Origin: Sphingopyxis sp. LC81
GTDB lineage: Bacteria; Pseudomonadota; Alphaproteobacteria; Sphingomonadales; Sphingomonadaceae
NCBI RefSeq assembly: GCF_000756375.1
Contig: NZ_JNFD01000007.1
Location: forward strand, 62,001 to 126,000
Length of the DNA stretch: 64,000 bases
Direction: 5' to 3'
The notes beneath the pieces are model-generated. The model was not told where the DNA came from, did not search any database, and saw only the letters and a program-made list of their open reading frames with translations. The translations under genes were made by a program, and so were the position numbers. Shown piece by piece: positions 35,691 to 43,038 of the stretch (position 1 is its first letter; each line of letters opens with the position of its first letter).

Positions 35691-36898
35691 CCCGGGTCGC
35701 GCTCCTCCTCGCCGGCATCGCCCCGCTGACCTTTGCTGTGCCTGCCGCATCGCAGTCGATGGATCATTCGATGCACGGTGCGACACCCGCGCCGACACCC
35801 ACACCCTCGCCAACGCCAGCGCCCGTAGCGCAGCCCGCGACCGAAGCGCCGGCTGGAGGATCGATGGAGCAGATGGACCATGGGAGCATGCAGGGCATGG
35901 ACATGGAGCCCGAGGCTTCAAGCTGCCTGCCCGAACATGCCGCAATGGGTCATTGTACGCCGGAGCCGGAGTCTTTGGACAAGGGCGCTTCGGACATGGG
36001 TACAATGGATCATCGCGCACCGCAGCCGTCCGATCCCGATTGTCCGCCCGAACATGCCAAAATGGGCCATTGCACGCCGAAGGACACAGCCGCTGACCCC
36101 ATGCCCGGAATGGAAACTATGGCGACGACTGTGGGCGCCAGCGGCACCGACTTGCCGCCGGGCGATGCCACGGCGCCTGCACCACCCGGCGACTGGTATG
36201 CCGACCGCATTTACCCCAAGGCCGAAATGGAACACTCGCGCCATGATATGATGAAGGAGAATGGCGCGCAGACCATAGCATTCATCAGCTTCAACCTCGC
36301 CGAGTATCAGGCTCGAAAAGGACGCGACGGTTTCCGTTGGGACGGCGAAGCCTGGTATGGCGGCGACATCAACCGGCTGACGCTCAAGAGTGAGGGCGAG
36401 GGTGTGTTCGGCGAAGGCATCGAGGGCGCCGAGATACAGGCGCTCTACAGCCGGGCGATCGGACCCTATTTCAATGCGCAAGCGGGTATCAGGCAGGATT
36501 TGGGCCCCGGCCCCGACCGGACCTATGCGACGATAGGCTTCGAGGGGCTCGCGCCCTATTGGTTCGAGGTCGAGGGTGCGCTGTTCCTGTCGAACAAGGG
36601 CGACCTGCTCGCCCGGCTCGAAGGCTATTACGACCAGCGCATCACCCAGAAGCTGATTCTCCAGCCGTTGGCCGAATTCAATTTCGCGCTGCAGGACGTG
36701 CCCGAGACCGGCGTCGGTTCGGGGCTTTCGGATCTCGAACTCGGGCTTCGCCTGCGTTACGAAATCGTGAAGGAGTTCGCTCCTTATGTCGGCGTCGAAT
36801 GGGCGCGCAAGGTCGGCGACACCGCCCGTTTCGCTCGCGCCGCGGGCGAGGATGCGAGCGGCGTCAGCCTCGTCATGGGGGTGCGAGCCTGGTTCTAG
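35687..36898 (+). CDS. copB: Outer-membrane copper-resistance protein CopB
   Basis: 403 aa. Signal peptide (LLLAGIAPLTFAVPAASQ), a Met/His/Pro-rich periplasmic region (about 24-180) and a C-terminal CopB beta-barrel beginning near WYADRIYPKAEMEHSRHDMM. The N-terminal region carries two copies of the motif C-x-PEHA-x-MGHCTP (Cys80 and Cys119), the same motif found in CopA next door. The ATG 35687 overlaps the copA stop. CopB sequesters copper at the outer membrane. Confidence 0.93.
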   Translation: MTRVALLLAGIAPLTFAVPAASQSMDHSMHGATPAPTPTPSPTPAPVAQPATEAPAGGSMEQMDHGSMQGMDMEPEASSCLPEHAAMGHCTPEPESLDKGASDMGTMDHRAPQPSDPDCPPEHAKMGHCTPKDTAADPMPGMETMATTVGASGTDLPPGDATAPAPPGDWYADRIYPKAEMEHSRHDMMKENGAQTIAFISFNLAEYQARKGRDGFRWDGEAWYGGDINRLTLKSEGEGVFGEGIEGAEIQALYSRAIGPYFNAQAGIRQDLGPGPDRTYATIGFEGLAPYWFEVEGALFLSNKGDLLARLEGYYDQRITQKLILQPLAEFNFALQDVPETGVGSGLSDLELGLRLRYEIVKEFAPYVGVEWARKVGDTARFARAAGEDASGVSLVMGVRAWF

Positions 36899-36936
36899 AA
36901 GTTTCGCGGGGTGGCGACACGTCGAGGAGAAATGCC

Positions 36937-37380
36937 GTGAAACCAGCCTATCGCAGCCTCGCGCTGCAGACGATCGTCAGCGGCGTCATCATGTATCTGG
37001 TGATGTTCGTCATGATCGACCGCCTCTCGAGCTTCTACAACAATCTGAACATGCTCTACATGACGCTGATGATGGTCTCGCCGATGGTGGTGCTGATGAT
37101 CGTAGCGATGCCGGACATGTTTCCGTCGAAGCGATTCAATACGCTTTTGCTGCTCGGCTCGGCTGTTGCTTTCTTTGGGAGCTTCGCGTTCATCCGGACG
37201 CAGACCACCATCGGTGACACGGCCTTCCTGCGTTCGATGATTCCGCACCATTCGGGCGCGATCCTCATGTGTGAACAGGCTTCTCTCAAGGATGCCGAAG
37301 TCCGCGAACTCTGCCGCGGTATCATCGCGGGGCAGGCGGCGGAAATCGAACAGATGAAATCCATTCTCGCGAGGAAATGA
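36937..37380 (+). CDS. DUF305 membrane protein with His-His motif
   Basis: 147 aa from GTG 36937 (GAGGAGA 7 nt upstream). Three membrane helices (about 8-30, 38-60, 68-88) are followed by a DUF305-type helical domain: FLRSMIPHHSGAILMCEQAS and GIIAGQAAEIEQMKSILARK. The MIPHHxxAxxM pattern is a copper-type ligand set found in DUF305 proteins. It lies 38 nt after copB, probably in the copA operon. A longer frame starting inside copB is a shadow. Confidence 0.8.
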   Translation: MKPAYRSLALQTIVSGVIMYLVMFVMIDRLSSFYNNLNMLYMTLMMVSPMVVLMIVAMPDMFPSKRFNTLLLLGSAVAFFGSFAFIRTQTTIGDTAFLRSMIPHHSGAILMCEQASLKDAEVRELCRGIIAGQAAEIEQMKSILARK

Positions 37381-37381
37381 C

Positions 37382-37906
37382 ATGAAGATTCCTATGACGC
37401 GCCGCCATCTTCTTGGTCTGGTCGCGGCTGGATCCGTGACGGCGCTTGCCGCGTGCAGTTCTGCCTCGAGCCCGCCAGCAGGCGGCGAGAAAAATGGCGC
37501 GGCGCACGAACCTGGGGTCGATACGGCGAACGTCAGGCAGATGCTCGTCTATCGCGATCCCGAATGCGGCTGCTGCGAAGCCTGGGCGGATATCGCACGC
37601 AAGGCGGGTTATGATGTGATCGTTGAGAATCGCTCGGACATGGCCGCCGTGAAGGCGCGATACGGTGTGCCTGGCCAATTGGCGTCGTGCCACACGGCAA
37701 TAATCGGCGGCTATGCAATCGAGGGTCATGTGCCAATGCGGCAAGTCGCGAAGCTCCTTGTCGACAAGCCGCGCAACATTCGCGGAATCGCGGTCCCAGG
37801 CATGCCGCGCGGCTCACCGGGAATGGAAATGCCGGACGGAAGCGTGGACGCATTCGAAGTGATGGCGTTCGGCAGCGACGGCAAGGTTTCCGAATTCCGC
37901 GCATGA
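37382..37906 (+). CDS. DUF411 copper-binding lipoprotein (CopG-like)
   Basis: 174 aa. Signal with twin Arg (MTRRHLLGLVAAGSVTALAA) ending in the lipobox Cys25. The DUF411 domain contains ECGCC (Cys62, Cys64, Cys65), a thioredoxin-like arrangement, and later ASCHTA with a Cys-His pair, plus EGHVPMRQVAKLLVDKPRNI. DUF411/CopG proteins bind copper through these Cys/His and may cycle its redox state. The start is 2 nt after the DUF305 stop. Confidence 0.88.
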   Translation: MKIPMTRRHLLGLVAAGSVTALAACSSASSPPAGGEKNGAAHEPGVDTANVRQMLVYRDPECGCCEAWADIARKAGYDVIVENRSDMAAVKARYGVPGQLASCHTAIIGGYAIEGHVPMRQVAKLLVDKPRNIRGIAVPGMPRGSPGMEMPDGSVDAFEVMAFGSDGKVSEFRA

Positions 37907-37933
37907 CCTGCCGACACGAATGAGGAGACAGAT

Positions 37934-38281
37934 ATGGCGAGATACATTCCGCTGGCGAGCGCTGCCGTGCTGATATTGGCTTTGGCAGGATGCGGCACCG
38001 AGCCTGCGCAGGAGAGCGACGTCGCGCCGGAACAGGGTGAGGTTAGTGCCGGCGAGCCCCCAGCAATGGTCGAGACCATTCCTGTTGCGGATGAGACGCC
38101 CACCGCATCTGCCCCGGCGGCGCCGACCGACAAGGCGGTGCCTCCGGAGAATTCCCGCCGCAAGCAAGAACCTGCCGCGAAGGCTACTGTGCCGCCGCGG
38201 ACAAAGGCAGTGCCCGAAGCGCCGAAACCTGTCGAACCCGAACCCGACCCTCATGCCGGGCACGATATGGATAAAAAATAG
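37934..38281 (+). CDS. Pro/Ala-rich lipoprotein ending in a His/Met motif
   Basis: 115 aa. Lipoprotein signal (LILALAGC, Cys20), then a low-complexity Pro/Ala/Glu/Lys spacer without recognisable domain, ending PDPHAGHDMDKK. The terminal HAGHDM could bind copper, like the Met/His clusters of CopA and CopB. It follows the DUF411 gene by 27 nt and ends the intact part of the copper operon. No family recognised. Confidence 0.6.
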   Translation: MARYIPLASAAVLILALAGCGTEPAQESDVAPEQGEVSAGEPPAMVETIPVADETPTASAPAAPTDKAVPPENSRRKQEPAAKATVPPRTKAVPEAPKPVEPEPDPHAGHDMDKK

Positions 38282-38395
38282 GGGCATGTGCCGACGCGGC
38301 TGTCGCCCGGGGCGATCAAGGACAAACTGCGCGATGTGCGCGGCATCGCCGTGCCCGGCATGCTGCGCTGCGAAAGATATAACCATATGGAATAA
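38282..38395 (+). pseudogene. Fragment of a second DUF411 gene
   Basis: Directly after the lipoprotein stop, a 37-codon open stretch reads GHVPTRLSPGAIKDKLRDVR then GIAVPGMLRCERYNHME and a stop. It aligns with the C-terminal third of the DUF411 protein two genes upstream (GHVPMRQ...RNIRGIAVPGM), lacking the CxCC domain, a start codon and the real C-terminus. Best read as a decayed paralogue or recombination scar at the end of the copper module. Confidence 0.65.
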
Positions 38396-38498
38396 CCATC
38401 TCGTTTATAGCGATGAGTCGTGATTATTTCTGGTCATGCCAAGGCCGCGAAGATAGCTCGGTGGCGAAGCCGAGAGCTTTCGCAAACGGGAGGGGACC

Positions 38499-40970
38499 AT
38501 GAGGAAATTGCTTCGCACGAGTGGCTCGATTGTCGCCGTCCTGGCAGGCATGGCGGCCACCGCCGCCTTCGCGCAGGATAACGCCAAAGAGACGCCGGAG
38601 CCGGGTGCCTCCCAGGGCGACATCGTCGTGACGGGCACGCGGCGGAACGATCTTAAAGCGGCTGATTCGGCTCAGCCGATCGACATCATCTCCGGCGCCG
38701 AATTGCTTGAGAAGGGCACGGCCGATATGAACGACCTCCTCCGCACAGAGGTCCCGTCGCTCAACGTCCAGCGCCTCGTCAGCAACGACGGCGCCGTTTT
38801 CACCCGGCCTTTCTCGCTGCGCGGCCTGCCGCCGGACCAGACGTTGGTGCTCGTGAACGGCAAGCGGCGCCATCGCGGCGCGACGGTCCAGTTCACCAAT
38901 GTTCCCTATATCCGAGGATCGCAGGGACCGGATCTTTCGGCGATCCCCTCGATTGCGATCGGCCAGCTCGAAGTTCTGCGTGACGGCGCGTCGGCGCTCT
39001 ATGGATCGGATGCGATCGCGGGCGTTCTCAATTTCGGTCTGCGCCGCGATCGCGAGGGCGGATTGCTGATCGCCCGCTACGGTCAATTCTACAAAGGCGA
39101 TGGTGAGGATTTCCTCGTTCAGGGCAATGTCGGGCTTCCCTTCACCGACGCCGGCTTCGTCAACATCAGTGGCGAATATGTGAACGCCAGCACGACGTCG
39201 CGCGGTATCCAGCGTCCCGACGCGCAGGCGCTCATCGATGCCGGAGTTCAGGATGTCCCGGTCCCGGCGCAGCGCTGGGGAAATCCCGAATCCGAGGCGG
39301 CGCGCATCTTCGTCAACGCAGGCATCGAATTGTCGGACGAGATGGAATTCTACACCTTCGGCAACTATAGCTGGAGCCGGGGCACGACGGCCTTTTTCTA
39401 CCGCAACCCCAATGCCAGCTTCATTTCGACCTCGATTCCGCTCACCAATACGCCCGGAGGACAGCGATTCAGCTTCCGCCAGCTCTTTCCCGGCGGCTTT
39501 ACCCCGGATTTCGGCGCGACGGTGACCGATGCCGCGCTCGCTGCCGGCCTCAAGGGCGAATTCTCTTCGGGCCTGACCTATGACCTCAGCGCTTCCTATG
39601 GTCAGAATCATGCGTCCTATCGGATCGACAACACGGTCAATCCGTCGCTTGGACTGACCTCGCCGACGTCGTTCAAGCCGGGACAACTCGAACAGCGCGA
39701 ACTCGCCTTCAACCTTGATCTCACATACCCGATTGCCGTCGGCACCGCCGATCCGCTGACGCTTGCCGGCGGTCTTGAGTATCGGCGCGAGACATATGAG
39801 ATCACGGCCGGCGACATCGCATCATGGCAGGTCGGACCTTTTGCGTCGGTCATCGATCCCGATACCGGCAACCGCGTTGGATTGCCCGTCGGCTCGAATG
39901 GCTTCCCGGGCTTCAGTCCCATCCAGGCGGGTGAATTCGCGCGCAGCAACTGGGCCGCCTATACATCGCTCGAAGGCAATCTCTCCGACGCGCTCCAGTT
40001 CGGCCTTGCTGGCCGCTACGAAAATTATTCGGACTTCGGCTCGAAATTCACATGGAAGATCAACGGGCGATATGATTTCTCGGACGTCTTCGCAGTCCGC
40101 GGATCGGTCAACACCGGCTTTCGCGCGCCGACACCGGGCCAGTCAAACGCCTCGCAGGTCCAGACCAACATCGACTCGATAACTGGGGCGCCGCTGACCG
40201 CTGGCATCATCGCGCCCAACAATCCGGTCGCGCAATTCTTCGGCGCGACGCCGCTTCGGCCTGAGAATTCGTTCAACTTCGCCGGCGGCATCGTCGTGAA
40301 GCCCTCCAATCGCATTACCTTCACGCTCGACTATTTCAACATCAAGGTCGAAGATCGGATCGCCGTATCGGGCAATTTCAATCTCACCCCGGCGCAGCGG
40401 GCCCAACTCGCGGCGCTTGGCATTCCCGGTGGGGATTCCTTCCAGCAGGTGAGCTTCTTCACCAACTCTTTCGACAGCCGCACCCAAGGCGTCGATGCGG
40501 TACTCACCGTGGGCTTCGACCTCGGCGGCGGCAAGGCCACACTCGGCCTCAACGGCAATTATACCAAAACCGATGTCATCAAGGCCTCGCCCGTGATCAC
40601 CGCGGACCGCGAGCGGCTGCTCGAACTCGAGGGCTTCGTTCCGAAGTGGAAGGGCAATGCGTCCTTCACCTATGCAGGAGAGCGCTTCGGTTTCGTCGCG
40701 CGTGCAAATTATTACGGCAAATGGACCGACTATGGCGCGGTGCCGACCGCCGACCAGACGGGCGGCGCCGAACTGCTGGTCGATCTCGAGCTGTCCTACA
40801 AGGTCAGTGACATGCTCAAGCTTGCGATCGGCGGCGAGAATGTCTTCGATAATTACCCCGACGTCGAGGCGCGGCAATCCCAAATCAACAATGGGATCCG
40901 TTATCTCCGCTTCGCGCCGACCGGGTTCAACGGGGGATTCTGGTACGTCCGCGCGACCGCGTCCTTCTGA
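38499..40970 (+). CDS. TonB-dependent outer-membrane receptor
   Basis: 823 aa. Signal peptide to about AFA-Q (residue 26), plug domain beginning GDIVVTGTRRNDLKAADSAQ and containing VLRDGASALYGSDAIAGVLN, then a 22-strand barrel ending in the C-terminal aromatic WYVRATASF. ATG 38499 has GGGAGGGG upstream. The ligand is unknown. It faces a convergent LysR gene and precedes an amino-acid ABC/C-S lyase operon, so uptake of a sulfur-containing amino-acid derivative or metallophore is a guess. Confidence 0.88.
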   Translation: MRKLLRTSGSIVAVLAGMAATAAFAQDNAKETPEPGASQGDIVVTGTRRNDLKAADSAQPIDIISGAELLEKGTADMNDLLRTEVPSLNVQRLVSNDGAVFTRPFSLRGLPPDQTLVLVNGKRRHRGATVQFTNVPYIRGSQGPDLSAIPSIAIGQLEVLRDGASALYGSDAIAGVLNFGLRRDREGGLLIARYGQFYKGDGEDFLVQGNVGLPFTDAGFVNISGEYVNASTTSRGIQRPDAQALIDAGVQDVPVPAQRWGNPESEAARIFVNAGIELSDEMEFYTFGNYSWSRGTTAFFYRNPNASFISTSIPLTNTPGGQRFSFRQLFPGGFTPDFGATVTDAALAAGLKGEFSSGLTYDLSASYGQNHASYRIDNTVNPSLGLTSPTSFKPGQLEQRELAFNLDLTYPIAVGTADPLTLAGGLEYRRETYEITAGDIASWQVGPFASVIDPDTGNRVGLPVGSNGFPGFSPIQAGEFARSNWAAYTSLEGNLSDALQFGLAGRYENYSDFGSKFTWKINGRYDFSDVFAVRGSVNTGFRAPTPGQSNASQVQTNIDSITGAPLTAGIIAPNNPVAQFFGATPLRPENSFNFAGGIVVKPSNRITFTLDYFNIKVEDRIAVSGNFNLTPAQRAQLAALGIPGGDSFQQVSFFTNSFDSRTQGVDAVLTVGFDLGGGKATLGLNGNYTKTDVIKASPVITADRERLLELEGFVPKWKGNASFTYAGERFGFVARANYYGKWTDYGAVPTADQTGGAELLVDLELSYKVSDMLKLAIGGENVFDNYPDVEARQSQINNGIRYLRFAPTGFNGGFWYVRATASF

Positions 40971-41006
40971 TCGGTGGCCGTGAGGGCCGTGCGGCGACTT
41001 GTGTCT

Positions 41007-41912
41007 TCAACTGGCGTCGGAGCCGAACATCGCGTCGCGGTGAGATTCGAGCAACGCGATAAAGGCCGCAGCGACTTTGGACATCGGCCTCAACTTCGGC
41101 GTAAAGAGCATATATTCGAAATGGACCTCCGGCGCGAAATCACGGACCGTAAGGCCGCGCTCGGCATAGTCCGCTGCGGTCACGGGGTTGAGAATCGAAC
41201 ACCCGACCCCCTGCATGACAAGCGCGCAGATGGTCATCGCATATTGGGTTTCGATGACCATCTCGCGGTGGACGCCCGCGTCCTCGAAAATGCGGTCGAT
41301 ACGGTGACGCACGCCGTCCTCGAGCGCGAGCGAAATGAAGGGTTCACCTTCGAGATCGGTCGGCCGGATGACGTCCCTGGCCGCGAGCCGGTGGCCGGCC
41401 GGGAGAACGCAGGCGCCGGCGCAGCGCAGGAAGCGCTCCATCCTTATGCCGGGCAATTCGCGCGCCGGGGTCGCGAGCCCGATGTCGAACTGCTGGTTCG
41501 CCATCCATTGGCGCACTGTCGAGGAACTGCGGGTCTGCAACTGGACGGTGACGCCGGGATGTGTCTCCCGAAAGGCCGCAATTACGCGCGGCAGGAAACT
41601 GACCGCGAGCGCTGGAAGGGCGGCGATCCGGAGCGTGCCGGTCGCCATGTTGCGGATATCCTCCGCGACCCGCTTCAGGGCTGCAATACCCGAGAAGCTC
41701 CGCTCGACTTCGTAGAAAAAAGCGTCGGCTTCGGGCGTCACGGTGAGCGCGCTGCCGCGCGAGCGCAGGAAGAGCTGAAAGCCCAGCTGATGCTCGAGCT
41801 CGGCGAGCATCTTGCTCACCGCGGGTTGCGAAAGGTTAAGCGACTGCGCGGCCTTTGTGACCGATCCCGAGAGCATCACAGCCCTGAAGGCTTCGAGGTG
41901 ACGCAGGTTCAT
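41007..41912 (-). CDS. LysR-family transcriptional regulator
   Basis: 301 aa. N-terminal winged helix (MNLRHLEAFRAVMLSGSVTK, AAQSLNLSQPAVSKMLAELE) and a periplasmic-binding-like effector domain. It is divergent from the ABC substrate-binding gene with only 55 bp between them, so it most likely controls the ABC/lyase operon and itself. A T-N11-A candidate (T41929...A41941) lies in this gap. The longer frame to 42161 overlaps the divergent gene and was rejected. Confidence 0.88.
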   Translation of the reverse strand: MNLRHLEAFRAVMLSGSVTKAAQSLNLSQPAVSKMLAELEHQLGFQLFLRSRGSALTVTPEADAFFYEVERSFSGIAALKRVAEDIRNMATGTLRIAALPALAVSFLPRVIAAFRETHPGVTVQLQTRSSSTVRQWMANQQFDIGLATPARELPGIRMERFLRCAGACVLPAGHRLAARDVIRPTDLEGEPFISLALEDGVRHRIDRIFEDAGVHREMVIETQYAMTICALVMQGVGCSILNPVTAADYAERGLTVRDFAPEVHFEYMLFTPKLRPMSKVAAAFIALLESHRDAMFGSDAS

Positions 41913-41967
41913 CGGACTTTGCTCCCTATAGCTATTTCTTATGGCACTAGCAGTGAAAGCCTGATTT

Positions 41968-43038
41968 ATGAATAGGTCGCACGCACCGCGCCGCTGGCTT
42001 CCGGCGCTGCTCGCCGCCGGCGCCCTGTTGCTGAGCGGCTGCGACCGAGAGCCTGCCGGCACTGGCGGACATGAAATCGCCGCAGCGAAGGGATCGACGC
42101 TTGCGCGGATTCGCGCGCGCGGAACACTCAATTGCGCCATACATACGGGGCAGCTCGGCATGTCCTATCTCGACCAGCGCGGACGCTGGCAGGGGTTCTT
42201 CGTCGACTACTGCCGGGCGCTCGCCGCTGCGGTCCTTGGCGATGCCCGCAAAGTCCGGTTCATGCCGGTCGCCTCGAACAAGCGCTTCACGATCGTGCAG
42301 ACGGGCGAGGCTGACGTCCTGTCGCGGACGACGACATGGACGCTGACACGCGACACCGACCTCGGGGTGAATTTCGTCGGCACCATGTACTATGACGGGC
42401 AGAGCTTCCTGGTGCCCCGCCGATCGGCCGTGCGTCTGCCAGCGGATCTCGACGGAGCATCGATCTGCATCACCAAGGGTACGACCTCCGAACTCAACAC
42501 CGCCGAATATTTTGAGCGCAAGGGGCTGCGTTTCCAATCGGTCGTGTTCGAGAATCCCGAGGAAGCCAAGCTCGCCTTCTTTGCCGGGCGGTGCGACGCG
42601 ATGACCACGGACGCCTTCACGCTGACGGTGATCCGCCTGGCCGACACCGCGCATCCCGACGATTATGTGGTGCTGCCCGAACGGCTTACCAAGGAGCCGG
42701 TCGGCCCCGTCGTGCGCAGCGACGACGAGCAATGGTATGAGATCAACAAATGGGTGCTGAACGCGCTCTTCGCCGCCGAGGAAATGGGGGTCACCCGCGC
42801 GAATGCAGCGCGCATGCGTATGGCCTCGCGCGACCCCGAAGTGCGCAAGATGCTCGGCGGCCTGCCCGGATTCGGCAAGTCGCTCGGCCTCGACGATGGC
42901 TGGGCGTATCGGGCGATCGAGGCGACCGGCAATTATGGCGAAATCTTTGACCGGCACATTACGCCGCTCGGCGTCGAACGCGGACAGAATAAACTCTATC
43001 GGGACGGCGGGCTGATCTACCCGTTGCCGATGCGATGA
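41968..43038 (+). CDS. aapJ: Amino-acid ABC transporter substrate-binding lipoprotein (AapJ-like)
   Basis: 356 aa periplasmic binding protein of the polar amino-acid family. Lipoprotein signal with Cys25 (LLLSGC), then TLARIRARGTLNCAIHTGQL, SKRFTIVQTGEADVLSRTTT and CDAMTTDAFTLTVIRLADTA, typical of AapJ. It binds general L-amino acids in relatives. Its stop overlaps the permease start (ATGA). The operon aapJ-permease-lyase-ATPase is probably controlled by the divergent LysR protein. Confidence 0.85.
   Translation: MNRSHAPRRWLPALLAAGALLLSGCDREPAGTGGHEIAAAKGSTLARIRARGTLNCAIHTGQLGMSYLDQRGRWQGFFVDYCRALAAAVLGDARKVRFMPVASNKRFTIVQTGEADVLSRTTTWTLTRDTDLGVNFVGTMYYDGQSFLVPRRSAVRLPADLDGASICITKGTTSELNTAEYFERKGLRFQSVVFENPEEAKLAFFAGRCDAMTTDAFTLTVIRLADTAHPDDYVVLPERLTKEPVGPVVRSDDEQWYEINKWVLNALFAAEEMGVTRANAARMRMASRDPEVRKMLGGLPGFGKSLGLDDGWAYRAIEATGNYGEIFDRHITPLGVERGQNKLYRDGGLIYPLPMR

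Noticed and set aside
36559-36936. Upstream extension of the DUF305 gene into copB.
   Set aside because: It overlaps the CopB barrel in another frame. GTG 36937 with GAGGAGA gives a normal membrane-protein start.
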